Shown: positions 24,666 through 33,854, numbered from the stretch's first letter. The stretch: DNA of 64,000 nt from Streptomyces sp. NBC_01276 (GCF_041435355.1 NZ_CP108442.1:3348001-3412000), one strand, 5' to 3'. Program-made: numbers and translations. Notes: generated by a model not told the origin, from the letters alone.

Positions 24666-24696
24666 GTACAACTTTGGGACGTCACACTGTTGCGAC
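24666..24696. promoter_or_regulatory. Second pair of XRE-operator-like sites, arranged head to head
   Basis: GTACAACTTTGGGAC is followed directly by the complement of GTCGCAACAGTGTGAC. Both resemble the GCGCAACANTGGGAC repeats upstream of the XRE gene. They lie about 170 bp before the next gene at 24867, so the XRE protein may also control that gene. Confidence 0.45.
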
Positions 24697-24866
24697 GCTC
24701 CAGCCCGTGAGGATACGGTCGCCGTACGTCACCACGGCGGCTGGTCCGCCAGACCGGCTCCGGTGGCGCAACTCTGCCCAGCCATGCGCCGGCTGGGCAG
24801 AGCCCCTCCCGTTCCGCGGCACGGCCCGGAGGGAGCGGAAGGTCCCCACCCGGCAGGAGGCCCCAT

Positions 24867-25274
24867 ATGCTCACCCGCCCGCAGGGCGCGAACCCACCAG
24901 CCATCCGGTCCAGGACCCGGGACCTCACGGCGGCCATCCTCACGGGCTACTGGTTCGAGGCCCTCTGCCACCGGGACGCCTACGACGGGCCGCCCGAACT
25001 GCTCTACCGCGTCATGCTGGACGCCCCCGCGGACGCCGTCCGCCTGATCCGCCTCCAGATCCGCACCACACACCCCTTCGCCCTGACCCCCGCCGAGGTC
25101 GAACGGGCCCTCGCCTGGGCCGACGGCGACGGCCGGATCCAGGCCCTGGCCGCCCTCCACCGCGGCGAACCCGCCGGCTTCAGCATCGTCCTGCGCGACG
25201 GCACCCGCCCCGAATGGCGCGTACGCCCCGTCAGACACCTCTCCCTCACTGCCCCACACCGCGCCGCCCGCTGA
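24867..25274 (+). CDS. Protein of unknown function, 135 aa
   Basis: The ATG at 24867 follows GGCAGGAGG. The product has no signal peptide or membrane segment, and reads as helices (TAAILTGYWFEALCHRDAY, PAEVERALAWADGDGRIQAL) followed by two strands (FSIVLRDG, EWRVRPV). I do not recognise a family. Its position just after a possible XRE operator and the strong terminator of the XRE/DUF397 operon suggests a target of that regulator. Confidence 0.6.
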   Translation: MLTRPQGANPPAIRSRTRDLTAAILTGYWFEALCHRDAYDGPPELLYRVMLDAPADAVRLIRLQIRTTHPFALTPAEVERALAWADGDGRIQALAALHRGEPAGFSIVLRDGTRPEWRVRPVRHLSLTAPHRAAR

Positions 25275-25284
25275 CGCCGTGCCC

Positions 25285-25336
25285 GTCGGCGGTGGGTCGA
25301 CGGCGGTGGGTCGACGGCGGTGGGTCGACGGCGGCC
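25285..25336. repeat. 14-bp tandem repeat
   Basis: Three perfect head-to-tail copies of CGGCGGTGGGTCGA and a partial fourth lie between the 135-aa protein gene and the first pentapeptide-repeat gene. No function is evident. Confidence 0.8.
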
Positions 25337-25384
25337 GGGAGCACGGGTGCGCACCTGATGGCCGGGCCCGCCTAACGTGGCCCC

Positions 25385-26785
25385 ATGGCAGAGATGCGCG
25401 GAACCGCGTACGGGTTCCTGGTCGCCGGGCGGCCGGGAGCCGGGGAGTTGGCCCGGGTGCTCGGAGCGGTGCTGGGGGTGGGCGCCGCCGGGGTGGAGGT
25501 CGGGCCCGAGGGGGAAAGCGACGGCTGGCGGTGGGACACCCCCGTCCAGTGCGGGATCCGGTGGCACGCGCGGGGCGACGTCCCCTGCTCCCTGGAGGTG
25601 TACGCGGGCCCCGCCGTCCTCGGGGCGCCCGGCACCGCCGAGGTGGGCCGGGCCCTGGCGTCCGGGCTGGGCATGACCGTGCTGACCGGCTTCGGCGACG
25701 TCCTGCCCTGGATCGCCCGGGTGCTGACCCCCACCGGCGGGGCGACCTTCGCCCGCGTCGAGGAGCCCGACGACCCCGGGGAGGACGGGGAGGACTGGGC
25801 GGGTCGGGTGACGGCCACGCAGGCCCGGGTCGACGCCTTCCCGCACGCCGAGGTGCGCGGGCTGCCCGAGCTGGTCCGGGCGGCGCCGGCCGCACCGGCC
25901 GGTACCGACCGGCGGCTGTGGGGCTGGGCCGACCTGATCTGCCGCATGGAGGCCGACTGGCCGCCCCTGCGCTGGTACGGGCTGGACGAGTACCGCGGGG
26001 ACCTGGCGGGCCGGGACGGGCTGGCGGATCTGGAAGGGAATCCGGAGCTGGGCGCGCTCGACGCGCGGTTCCGGGCCGTGACCGTGGAGGACGGCGGCGA
26101 GGAGATCGGCCCCGGGCCGGCGGACGGCGCCTGGTACTGGCACCGGCGCCCCGCTGTCCTGCCCTGGCGGGTGCTGCCGCCCGCCGACCCGGAGGCCGCA
26201 GACCGGCTGTGGGAGTGGGTGCGGGAGGGCGCCGGGGCCCACGGCGGCACCGACATGGCGGGGCTCGACCTCGGCGGGGCGGTCCTGGACGGCGCCGACT
26301 TCGCGGAGTCCTGGTTCGCCGGGACCCGACTCGCCGGCGCGCGGCTGGTCGGCACCGAGTTCCACCGCGCCCACCTCGCCGGGGCCGACCTCAGCGGCGC
26401 CGACGCCACCGGGCCCTGTTTCGTACGGGCCGACCTGGACGGCGCCGACCTGCGCGGAGCCGTCCTCGACGGGGCCGACCTCGTCCGGGCGGAGCTCTAC
26501 GGCACCGACGCCCGCGGGGCCCGCCTGCGCGGCGCCCGCATCCTCGGCGCCTCGCTGCTGGACACCGACCTGCGCGGCGCGGACCTCAGCGGCGCGGAGC
26601 TACGGGAGAACTCCTTCCGCGCGCTCCTGGACGACTCCACCCACGTGACGGGCCTGACGGGAACGGTGTTCGGCCCGGCCACCCTCGTGACCCCGGACGG
26701 CAGCCGGAACTCCCTGGGCGGGCGGGACTTGGAGGACTGGCTCCGCGCCCGCGGCGCCGACGTGCGGGTCATCGCGCCCTGTTGA
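25385..26785 (+). CDS. Pentapeptide-repeat protein with a long N-terminal domain (paralogue A)
   Basis: The 466-residue product has an N-terminal domain of about 290 residues with no recognised family and several Trp-rich motifs (WGWADLICRMEADWPPLRW). After it come about 25 pentapeptide repeats of the A(D/N)LxG type from residue 297 on, forming a right-handed quadrilateral beta helix. The last 170 residues are nearly identical to those of the pentapeptide protein at 35800-36432. Pentapeptide proteins of the MfpA/Qnr type mimic DNA and protect gyrase, but many others have no known role; nothing here decides it. ATG 25385 was chosen as the only start near the beginning of the coding pattern. 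Confidence 0.88.
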   Translation: MAEMRGTAYGFLVAGRPGAGELARVLGAVLGVGAAGVEVGPEGESDGWRWDTPVQCGIRWHARGDVPCSLEVYAGPAVLGAPGTAEVGRALASGLGMTVLTGFGDVLPWIARVLTPTGGATFARVEEPDDPGEDGEDWAGRVTATQARVDAFPHAEVRGLPELVRAAPAAPAGTDRRLWGWADLICRMEADWPPLRWYGLDEYRGDLAGRDGLADLEGNPELGALDARFRAVTVEDGGEEIGPGPADGAWYWHRRPAVLPWRVLPPADPEAADRLWEWVREGAGAHGGTDMAGLDLGGAVLDGADFAESWFAGTRLAGARLVGTEFHRAHLAGADLSGADATGPCFVRADLDGADLRGAVLDGADLVRAELYGTDARGARLRGARILGASLLDTDLRGADLSGAELRENSFRALLDDSTHVTGLTGTVFGPATLVTPDGSRNSLGGRDLEDWLRARGADVRVIAPC

Positions 26786-26957
26786 CCGCCCGACGGCGAC
26801 GGTGGTACGCGTAGGTGAGGGCGACCACCATCGGGCCCCACGGCCTCGGCTGTCGCCCCGAGCTTTCGGCTGCACGTTGCCACCGACCCGTTTCCCCTTT
26901 GGCGTTCGCCGGGTCCGGGAGGTAGACATGAGAGTGCGGCAACAGGATCGATCTTCC

Positions 26958-28390
26958 GGGGGCGGGGCAGAAGTGACGGATCACGTACCGATCAATCCGT
27001 GCACGATTCCGCAGTTCACGGGTGACCTGGACGCGTTGGAGCAGGACAAGAACGCGATCACGACGGCGGCGGGGACCTTCCGTGACGCGGGGTCGAACGT
27101 GGACTCCGAGTTCCAGGGCCTGTCGGCGTTCTACTCGGCGCCGGAGGCGGCGCAGTTGTTCGCGACGACGAAGCCGGTGAAGACGGACAGTGATTTCTTC
27201 GCCGATCAGCTGGAGTCGGCGGCGACGGCGCTGGGTGAGTACATCACCGAGGCGCGGCCGATCGTGGCGCGGCTGAAGGAGCTGCAGGCGAAGGCGTCGA
27301 CGTTCAGCAACAAGATCAGTGGTGACAAGCACTGGAAGGACGACGGGGACAAGATCGATGAGAACAACGATCTGATCCACGACGTCAACGCGGCCGTGTC
27401 GGCGTTCTGGGCCGCCGAGCGGACGTGTGCGAACAAGATCCGTGCTCTGTACTGTGCGGCGCCGCTGACGGCGGATGACGGTTCGCACGGCGCGAACATG
27501 TACGGGTACAAGGGCGAGGACCTGAACAAGGCGCAGGATCTGCCGTGGGGTTCGCAGCTGGAGGAGACCCATCGGGCGTGGGAGATCGGTTACTGGGCGA
27601 AGTCCTTCGTCTGGGACGGTCTGATCGTCGACGGGATCTGGGGCACGATCCGTGGCCTGGGAACGCTCATCGGTGTGGACGGGTGGGACAAGGCCGGTCA
27701 GGCCTGGACGGGGCTGGCGAAGCTGGCGACGGGTCTGGCGATCATGTCGGTGCCGGGTATGAGCACCGCGTTCTGGATGGCGGACGACAAGGACCTGCCG
27801 CCGTGGATCCGTGATTCGCGTACCGCGGTGAAGGAGACGGGCAAGGCGCTGGTCGCGTGGGACGAGTGGGGCAAGAACCCGGCCCGCGCGGCCGGTGCGG
27901 TCACCTTCAACGTCCTGACCACCGTGTTCACCGGCGGCGCCGGTACGGCGGCGAAGGCGGGCACGGTCGGCAAGATCCTCAGCGTGGCGGGCAAGGCGGG
28001 CCGGATCATCGACCCGATGACCTACATCGGCAAGGCCGGCAGCCTCGCCAAGATCAAGATCGGTGACCTGTTCGCGAATCTGGGCAAGGCCGACGGGGCG
28101 TTCCCGAAGATCGACGACGTGATCTGGAAGGACCTCCCGAAGGCCGACGCGCCCGGGATCACGTTCCCGCACCCCGAGGACACCGTCCGTCTCCCCGACG
28201 ACGCGCTGGGCCGTCCGCAGTACTTCGACAAGACCTCGAACCAGCTCCTGGACCACAACGGGCTGCCCAAGCAGGACCTCACCGCGGTCCCCAAGGGCGT
28301 CGACCACCCGCTGGCCGAGGTCCCCAAGCATGAGAACGTCCCGGTCGGCGTCGGCGCCCACACCGCCGACGTCACCTCCCACACCCCCGG
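26958..28390 (+). repeat. Long direct repeat, copy 2 (toxin 5' region)
   Basis: This is the counterpart of 18208-19640, in the same orientation 8.75 kb away. It ends where the two toxin linkers and C-terminal domains diverge. Confidence 0.85.
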
Positions 28391-29636
28391 CGGCACGGCC
28401 GGCCACACCCCGGGCGGCGCAGCCGAACACACCCCCGGCGGCGCGGCGGACCACACCCCGGGCGGCGCCGCGGACAACGGCGCCCACAACAGCCACACCG
28501 AACCCGGCGGCACCACCCCCGGCCACGGCGGCACCGACACCACCCCCACCGGCGGCACCGCCCACGGTGGCGACGGCGGCGGAGTCCCGCACCAGGGCGA
28601 CGGCGGTGGCATCCCGCACCAGGGCGGCGGCGGTCTCCCGCACCAGGGTGGCTCCGGCCTCCCCGACAACCTCGGCCACGAGCCGGGCCACGGCGCCGAC
28701 GGCACCGGCCCGGTGGCTCCCGGGCACGGCGAGCGCCCGGAGCTCCCGCCGCACCGGGACAACCCGCACGACTACACGACCGCCGAGCGCAAGCAGATCA
28801 TGGAGTACCAGGTCCACCGGGCGAACGACCCGGCCGACGGGTACCGCCAGCAGTACTACAACAAGCTCGGACACCGGCTGAGGGTCGTTCCGGACCACAC
28901 CGGACTCGTCCCGCCGCAGTTGGTCGAGGTCGAACCGGGCAAGTGGATTCCGAAGTCGGAGCTGCCGCCGCCGATCCCGCCGGACTACCTGGCCGACGCC
29001 AAGACGGTCGGCCATGACCACCCCACGGTCACCAAAGAGATGACCGACAAGCTCGACAGCGCGGCGAAGGACCGCTGGGACGCCATGCAGGCGGACCGCA
29101 AGCCGCACACGGACTACGCCGACGCCAAGGCGGCGCACAAGGCGGCGGGTACCGACGAGACCCTGGCCGCGATGGAACAGGCCAGGGCCGACCACAAGCC
29201 CTTCCACGAGGCGCTCTCCAAGAAGAGCGAGGCGTTCGGCGAGGCGATCGCCCGCGAGCACGCGATACCGAAGGAGTTCCCGGGCGCCAAGGAGGAGAAG
29301 GTCTTCGGTCCGGCGAACGGCAACGACCAGTTCGACCAGGTCTACAAGCACGGCGACCGGTATGTGGTGGTCGAGGCCAAGGGCAACGTCGGCACCGAGC
29401 TCGGTGAGCGGCGCATAGGCGGCGACCGGGTGTCGCAGGGCACCCGTGCGTACTTCGAAGACATCCTCGCGCAGATGGAGAAGCGGGGTAGAACGAACCC
29501 GGCGGAGAAGGCGCTCTTCGACAAGCTCGATGCCGCACTGAAGGCAAACAAGATCGACTACGTGGTGGTCAAGGGCGCCGACAACGCCGGTACGTACACC
29601 GGGCATACGATTCAGCGCTTTGACATCGGCAAGTGA
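26973..29636 (+). CDS. Polymorphic toxin 2 with REase-fold nuclease C-terminus
   Basis: The 887-residue protein begins with the same roughly 400-residue helical T7SS-type region as toxin 1. It then has a longer linker with HTPGGAA and PHQGGGG repeats (about residues 465-590), a helical segment rich in Lys/Asp/Ala (about 680-770), and a C-terminal domain containing NDQFDQVY and, after a GDR turn, YVVVEAKGN near residue 799. The D-x(n)-E-x-K pattern is that of restriction-endonuclease-type toxins (Tox-REase). The conserved GTG 26973 is given as start; ATG 26928 is in frame, has a stronger GGGAGG site and would add 15 residues, whereas the matching ATG of toxin 1 is out of frame. The Imm49-like gene follows after 11 bp. 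Confidence 0.83.
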   Translation: MTDHVPINPCTIPQFTGDLDALEQDKNAITTAAGTFRDAGSNVDSEFQGLSAFYSAPEAAQLFATTKPVKTDSDFFADQLESAATALGEYITEARPIVARLKELQAKASTFSNKISGDKHWKDDGDKIDENNDLIHDVNAAVSAFWAAERTCANKIRALYCAAPLTADDGSHGANMYGYKGEDLNKAQDLPWGSQLEETHRAWEIGYWAKSFVWDGLIVDGIWGTIRGLGTLIGVDGWDKAGQAWTGLAKLATGLAIMSVPGMSTAFWMADDKDLPPWIRDSRTAVKETGKALVAWDEWGKNPARAAGAVTFNVLTTVFTGGAGTAAKAGTVGKILSVAGKAGRIIDPMTYIGKAGSLAKIKIGDLFANLGKADGAFPKIDDVIWKDLPKADAPGITFPHPEDTVRLPDDALGRPQYFDKTSNQLLDHNGLPKQDLTAVPKGVDHPLAEVPKHENVPVGVGAHTADVTSHTPGGTAGHTPGGAAEHTPGGAADHTPGGAADNGAHNSHTEPGGTTPGHGGTDTTPTGGTAHGGDGGGVPHQGDGGGIPHQGGGGLPHQGGSGLPDNLGHEPGHGADGTGPVAPGHGERPELPPHRDNPHDYTTAERKQIMEYQVHRANDPADGYRQQYYNKLGHRLRVVPDHTGLVPPQLVEVEPGKWIPKSELPPPIPPDYLADAKTVGHDHPTVTKEMTDKLDSAAKDRWDAMQADRKPHTDYADAKAAHKAAGTDETLAAMEQARADHKPFHEALSKKSEAFGEAIAREHAIPKEFPGAKEEKVFGPANGNDQFDQVYKHGDRYVVVEAKGNVGTELGERRIGGDRVSQGTRAYFEDILAQMEKRGRTNPAEKALFDKLDAALKANKIDYVVVKGADNAGTYTGHTIQRFDIGK

Positions 29637-29647
29637 CAGGGGAAGAG

Positions 29648-30508
29648 ATGACGGTCATCGTGGAGAGCCACGCCGGCCCCCAGCCCGAGAGCGCGGACTG
29701 GGTCAGGGGCCAGGACGAGCGGCTGGTCGCGAACATCGACGAGCTCGCCGTGCTCCCGGGTCAGCTCGGGCGGGTCTGGAGTCAGGCTGACCTGCACGTG
29801 CAGTCCCGGACGCTGGTCGATCCGACGGCCGAAGAGCTGACGACGTGGGAGACGGTGGTCGACGCCGCGCAGTTGGGGGCCGCGCTGTTCCGTACGGCGG
29901 GAATGACCGAGGGTGCGACGCAGGTGCGCATCCACCACGAGATGCGCACCCTGCCCGCGACGGGTCCGAACCACCACGCGCGCGCCTCGGCGTGGGTCGA
30001 GGCGTTCTGGTACGCGATCATCACGCGTGACCAGGCGCGGATGACGGAGCTGTGCGAGTTGCCGGTCGACGTCCTGCGGGCGTCGGGTGCGGACCACGAC
30101 GACTACCTGTACCACTGGGTGGCGACGTTGCAGGCGTACTGGCTCAAGCGGCCCGAGCTGGTGGAGGAGCTGACGGCCACCTTCGACAGGTCGCACCCGG
30201 ACGTCGCGCTGATCGCCGGACGCGAGTACATCCAGCAGGTGGCGTACCCGCCGATCAACCTCTTCTACAAGTTCCTGCGCAAGGACGAGGAGGGCTTCCA
30301 CGCGGCACTCGTGGAAGCCCTGGAACTCCACAAGCGGTACTGGACGGCCACCCCCGAGCGGGCCGAAGACATCGAGGGCAGGGTGCCGGTCGCGCTCCTG
30401 GCCGTGGCCTGTCTCGCCTACGACGGCGGGATCCCGGTCGACGTCGAGTCCCCGTACCTGCCCGTACACCTGCTGAAGCGTTCCTGGCTCGGTGAGTTCG
30501 AGGTGTGA
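29648..30508 (+). CDS. Imm49-family immunity protein for toxin 2
   Basis: The 286-aa helical protein matches the Imm49 immunity family. Features are ALFRTAG, the HARASAWVEAFWYAIITRDQ helix pair, and the C-terminal DGGIPVDVESPYLPVHLL segment, which is characteristic. Imm49 proteins accompany nuclease toxins of polymorphic systems and are thought to bind and block the toxin domain in the cytoplasm. ATG 29648 lies 11 bp after the toxin stop, behind GGGGAAG. The protein has no signal peptide. It is unrelated in sequence to the immunity protein of toxin 1, in line with the unrelated toxin domains. Confidence 0.85.
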   Translation: MTVIVESHAGPQPESADWVRGQDERLVANIDELAVLPGQLGRVWSQADLHVQSRTLVDPTAEELTTWETVVDAAQLGAALFRTAGMTEGATQVRIHHEMRTLPATGPNHHARASAWVEAFWYAIITRDQARMTELCELPVDVLRASGADHDDYLYHWVATLQAYWLKRPELVEELTATFDRSHPDVALIAGREYIQQVAYPPINLFYKFLRKDEEGFHAALVEALELHKRYWTATPERAEDIEGRVPVALLAVACLAYDGGIPVDVESPYLPVHLLKRSWLGEFEV

Positions 30509-30565
30509 CATGAGCCCGGCGCAGGTCTGCCTTGACGTCTACCTCGACGGGATCAGGAACGGCTT

Positions 30566-30586
30566 GTCCCAGAGACCGTCTGGGAC
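30566..30586 (+). terminator. Hairpin downstream of the Imm49 gene
   Basis: GTCCCAGA and TCTGGGAC form a perfect 8-bp stem with a five-base loop, 57 bp after the immunity gene stop. The rest of the 255-bp gap holds a GGCAGC microsatellite at about 30722-30745 and no supported gene. Confidence 0.5.
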
Positions 30587-30763
30587 GACGAAGGTCGCCT
30601 TGTCCGCGACTGGCATCGCGCATAGGGCCGGGGTGCACGGGGGGGGTCCCTCCCCTGATGGTCCCGCCGGCGCCACGATGACGGGTTCGAGCCGACCGGT
30701 AGCCGCCTTCGCGGAGGCGGAGGCGGCAGCGGCAGCGGCAGCGGCCGGTCGGGGGACGTGCTG

Positions 30764-33046
30764 TCAGGCGAACAGGTCCGCGAGCATGGCCGGGCTGATC
30801 GCGATCGGGGCCGGGCGGTAGGCGGGGGGCTTCGTGTCCGTCAGTTCGCGGACCAGGAAGTCCCAGCAGCGCTTGCGGACGTAGGACAGGCAGTCGAGGA
30901 ACGTGTGCTCGGCGCCGGGGACGATGAGCAGCTCGAAGTCCTTGTCCGCGGCGAAGAGCCGGTCGGCCAGGCGCAGGGTGTGGTCGGGGTGGACCTGGTC
31001 GTCCATTTCGCCGTGGATGAGGAGGAGTTTGCCTTCCAGCCGGTCGGCGAGGTCGACGTTGGAGGTGCGGGCCCAGGCTTCGGGGTCGTCCGCGCCGTCG
31101 TAGGTCTCGACGAAGCCCAGGTTGAAGTGGCGGGCGTCGTGCGGGCCGGAGAGGGCGACGCCGGCCTTGTAGACGTCGGGGTGGTCGAGCATGGCGCGGG
31201 CCGCGGCGAAGCCGCCGCCCGAGTGGCCGAGGACGCCCGCGCGGTCCAGGTCCATCCACGGCCGGGTCCGGGCGAGCTGCCGCAGTGCCGCCGCGTGGTC
31301 GGCCAGGGAGCCGGCGTCGGCCAGGTTCCCGTACGAGGCGTCGTGGAAGGCCTTGCTGCGACCCGGGGTGCCGCGGCCGTCCAGTGCGATCACCACGAAG
31401 CCGAGTGCGGCGAGCGGCTCCGCGTCGAGGCCCATGCCGCCGGGGTCGAAGCACGGGGCGACCCGGGTGACCTGCGGGCCGGGGTAGAGGTGGTCCACCA
31501 CCGGGTAGTGGTGGGCGGGGTCGAAGCCGCGGGGGCGGTAGAGGATGCCGTAGATGTCCGTCACGCCGTCGGCGGCCTTGACGCGGAATCGTTCCGGCGC
31601 GGTCCAGCCGGTCGCCGTGAGCCTGCTGACGTCGGCGCGCTCCAGCTCGGTCAGGACGCGGCCGGACCAGTCGAGGACGCGGGTCACCGGCGGGGTGTCC
31701 ACGGTGGACGCGGAGTCGATGAAGCAGTCCCGGCCGGGCGCGAGGGTGACCACGTGGTCGAGTTCGTCGTCGGTGACCTTGGCGAAGCCGGAGCCGTCGA
31801 GGGCGGCTCGGCAGACCGTGCGCCGGTACGGGTCCTCTTCGACGAGCCCGGAGGCGGTGAAGTACACCACCCGCTCGGTCTCGTCGACGTGCAGGATCTG
31901 CCGCACGACCCACTCGCCGGAGGTCACCTGCCCCAGGAGCGCGCCGGTGCGCAGGTCGTAGCGGTAGAGGTGGCCCCAGCCGTCGCGCTGGGAGTACCAG
32001 AGCACCTCGTCGGCCAGGATCTCGACGATGGGCGGTTCGTACGCCCACTGGTTGGGTTCGACGCGGGTGGTACCGCTTTCGCTGAGGACGGTGGTGACCT
32101 CGCCGGTGGCCGGGTCCATCCGGTGCAGGGTGAGGGTGCGCAGGTCGCGGGGCCGGTCCAGGTAGTACACGGCCGAGCCGTCCGGGGCCCACCGGGCCCA
32201 CTTCGTCGCGATCGGCGACAGCTGCGGCATGAGGAGCGGGTCGGCCTGGGCGCGGACGACGGTGCCTTCGGCGACGTCGAGCACGACCAGCCGGGCGAGC
32301 GGCACGTGCTCGTCGCCGGGGTAGGCGTAGCGCTGGGTGTGCAGGAGGGGCGCTCCGCCGTCGGCGGGCCGGGCCTGTACGAGGTGGGTCTCGCGGACGT
32401 CGCGTTCGTCGGTCTGGTGCGCCAGTACCTTCGTGGAGTCGGGCGACCAGGCCAGCGCGGGCGGCAGGTACGGCAGGCCGATCTTGGCCAGCAGGGTGGT
32501 GTTGGCGGTGCATTCGGGGCCGGGGCCATACTGGTTGCCGGGCTCGCCGTCGGTGGTCAGCGGCCACTCGCGGCCGTCGGACAGCGAGCGGGCCCACAGG
32601 TCGTGTCCCCGCCGGGACACCGCGACCTTGCCGTCGGGTGAGGGGACTTCCAGGGGGCTGCCGGGCGGGGTGAACCCGGCGCGCTCGCAGACGTAGCCGT
32701 CCAGGCCGCAGCGCCAGTACTCGCCCAGCGCGAAGAACTCGACCGCGTTCGCGGCCGGCTGGAGGTCGATGGCCGCGAACGGCAGGGCCTCGGGGTCGAC
32801 CGGCTGACCGGAGGCGTCGGCCAGCGCGGCGGCGAGCCGCGCGTGGTCGAAGGCCGGCTCGCGGGTGCCCGCCGTCGGGTCGACCAGGACGAAGCGCCTG
32901 CCGGCGCCGTCGCTCACGGCGTACCAGAACCGGGCGCCCCCGTCGATCCACTGCGGCCTGACCTTGTCGGCGGTGACGAGCTCGCCGGGGCGGGCGGGGC
33001 GGCTGAGGAGCTGTTCGGCGGCCCGGTAGTCCTGATCGGTGGTCAT
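30764..33046 (-). CDS. S9-family prolyl oligopeptidase / dipeptidyl peptidase IV-like
   Basis: The 760-residue protein has an N-terminal beta-propeller-like DPP-IV domain with Trp/Tyr-rich blades (for example WSPDSTKVLAHQTDERDVRE and ADEVLWYSQRDGWGHLYRYD) and a C-terminal alpha/beta-hydrolase domain. The catalytic triad is visible: Ser in GHSGGGFAA near residue 608, Asp in MDDQVHPDHTLRL near 686, and His in GAEHTFLDCL near 713. It cleaves short peptides, probably after proline or alanine. No signal peptide is seen, so it is probably cytoplasmic. Its C-terminal end is duplicated as a relic at 21.8 kb. It lies behind, and convergent to, the Imm49 gene. Confidence 0.92.
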   Translation of the reverse strand: MTTDQDYRAAEQLLSRPARPGELVTADKVRPQWIDGGARFWYAVSDGAGRRFVLVDPTAGTREPAFDHARLAAALADASGQPVDPEALPFAAIDLQPAANAVEFFALGEYWRCGLDGYVCERAGFTPPGSPLEVPSPDGKVAVSRRGHDLWARSLSDGREWPLTTDGEPGNQYGPGPECTANTTLLAKIGLPYLPPALAWSPDSTKVLAHQTDERDVRETHLVQARPADGGAPLLHTQRYAYPGDEHVPLARLVVLDVAEGTVVRAQADPLLMPQLSPIATKWARWAPDGSAVYYLDRPRDLRTLTLHRMDPATGEVTTVLSESGTTRVEPNQWAYEPPIVEILADEVLWYSQRDGWGHLYRYDLRTGALLGQVTSGEWVVRQILHVDETERVVYFTASGLVEEDPYRRTVCRAALDGSGFAKVTDDELDHVVTLAPGRDCFIDSASTVDTPPVTRVLDWSGRVLTELERADVSRLTATGWTAPERFRVKAADGVTDIYGILYRPRGFDPAHHYPVVDHLYPGPQVTRVAPCFDPGGMGLDAEPLAALGFVVIALDGRGTPGRSKAFHDASYGNLADAGSLADHAAALRQLARTRPWMDLDRAGVLGHSGGGFAAARAMLDHPDVYKAGVALSGPHDARHFNLGFVETYDGADDPEAWARTSNVDLADRLEGKLLLIHGEMDDQVHPDHTLRLADRLFAADKDFELLIVPGAEHTFLDCLSYVRKRCWDFLVRELTDTKPPAYRPAPIAISPAMLADLFA

Positions 33047-33101
33047 TCTTGGTGCCCTTTGCCTGAGTTGGAGTCGCTGAAGGGGGGAGAGGGAGTGGTC
33101 G

Positions 33102-33770
33102 TCACAGGCTGCGGGCGGTGATGTCCCCGTAGTCGGTGGTCGCGCGGATGGTGAGGCCGGCGGTGCCCTCGGTGTTCTGGAGGCCGTTCTGGATGCGGCC
33201 GTGGCCGGTGCCGGCGTCGAGGGAGGCGGAGACGCCCCGGGCGGCGCCGACGCTCACGTCGCCGGCGCTGGTGCGCAGGGTGAGGGTGCCGTCGTGGGCC
33301 TCCGCGACGCGGATGTCGCCCTTCTGGGTGCTGATGTCGGCGTCACCGCGCAGGCGGCCGACGGAGATGTCGCCGGCCAGGGCGGCGAGGCGGGCGCCCG
33401 CGGCCTCGTCGAGCTCGATCGAGCCCTGGGAGACCTCGAAGGCGACCTCGCCGAGGGGTCCGACACCGCGGAGTTCGGCGGCGGCGGCCTTGGCCTCGAC
33501 GCGGGAGCCGGCGGGCAGCTGGACGGTCACCTCGATGGAGCCGGTGGCGCCCAGGACCTGGTTCTTCGGCGCCGGGGTGGCGATCCGCAGGACGCCGTCG
33601 CGGAAGTCGACGGTGGTCTGCTGCGCGGCCTTGACGTCGCGGCTCCTGGAGGCGTGCGAGGGCAGGATCTCGACGGTGGTGTCGTCCCGGTCGGTGGCGA
33701 TGAAACGGACGCTCCCGGCGGGGACGTCGAGGACGGTGGAGATCGGGGCGGGGGTCTGGAACTTCTGCAT
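33102..33770 (-). CDS. DUF4097-type beta-strand repeat protein
   Basis: The 222-aa product consists almost wholly of short beta strands repeating at about 20-residue intervals (for example GDISVGRLRGDADISTQKGD, RTSAGDVSVGAA), the pattern of the DUF4097/DUF4098 adhesin-like right-handed beta helix. It has no signal peptide and no membrane anchor, so it is probably cytoplasmic. ATG 33770 follows AAGGAAG. The gene is divergent from the IS30-HTH/MarR-like regulator, with an unusually AT-rich 261-bp region between them carrying operator-like repeats, so it is the likely target of that regulator or of the ArsR protein nearby. Confidence 0.85.
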   Translation of the reverse strand: MQKFQTPAPISTVLDVPAGSVRFIATDRDDTTVEILPSHASRSRDVKAAQQTTVDFRDGVLRIATPAPKNQVLGATGSIEVTVQLPAGSRVEAKAAAAELRGVGPLGEVAFEVSQGSIELDEAAGARLAALAGDISVGRLRGDADISTQKGDIRVAEAHDGTLTLRTSAGDVSVGAARGVSASLDAGTGHGRIQNGLQNTEGTAGLTIRATTDYGDITARSL

Positions 33771-33809
33771 GATGTTTGCTTCCTTCGACCGACTGCGTTT
33801 TCTGACATC

Positions 33810-33825
33810 GCAAAAGCTACGTTGC
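33810..33825. promoter_or_regulatory. GCAAC-N6-GTTGC type operator, imperfect copy
   Basis: GCAAA-AGCTAC-GTTGC is a one-mismatch version of the sites upstream of the SRPBCC-ArsR operon. It lies inside a longer inverted repeat (33802-33838) with CTGACAT and ATGTCAG arms, 40 bp upstream of the DUF4097 start. Confidence 0.55.
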
Positions 33826-33838
33826 GTTCGCATGTCAG

Positions 33839-33854
33839 GCAACAGGTTCGTTGC
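33839..33854. promoter_or_regulatory. GCAAC-N6-GTTGC operator
   Basis: A perfect GCAAC-AGGTTC-GTTGC inverted repeat lies 69 bp upstream of the DUF4097 start in the AT-rich divergent region. Further single GTTGCA or GCAAC half-sites follow to about 33950. Confidence 0.6.

Noticed and set aside
30492..30821. Open frame after the Imm49 gene
   Set aside because: It overlaps the end of the S9 peptidase gene on the other strand, contains a GGCAGC microsatellite giving poly-Ala, and has no ribosome binding site.
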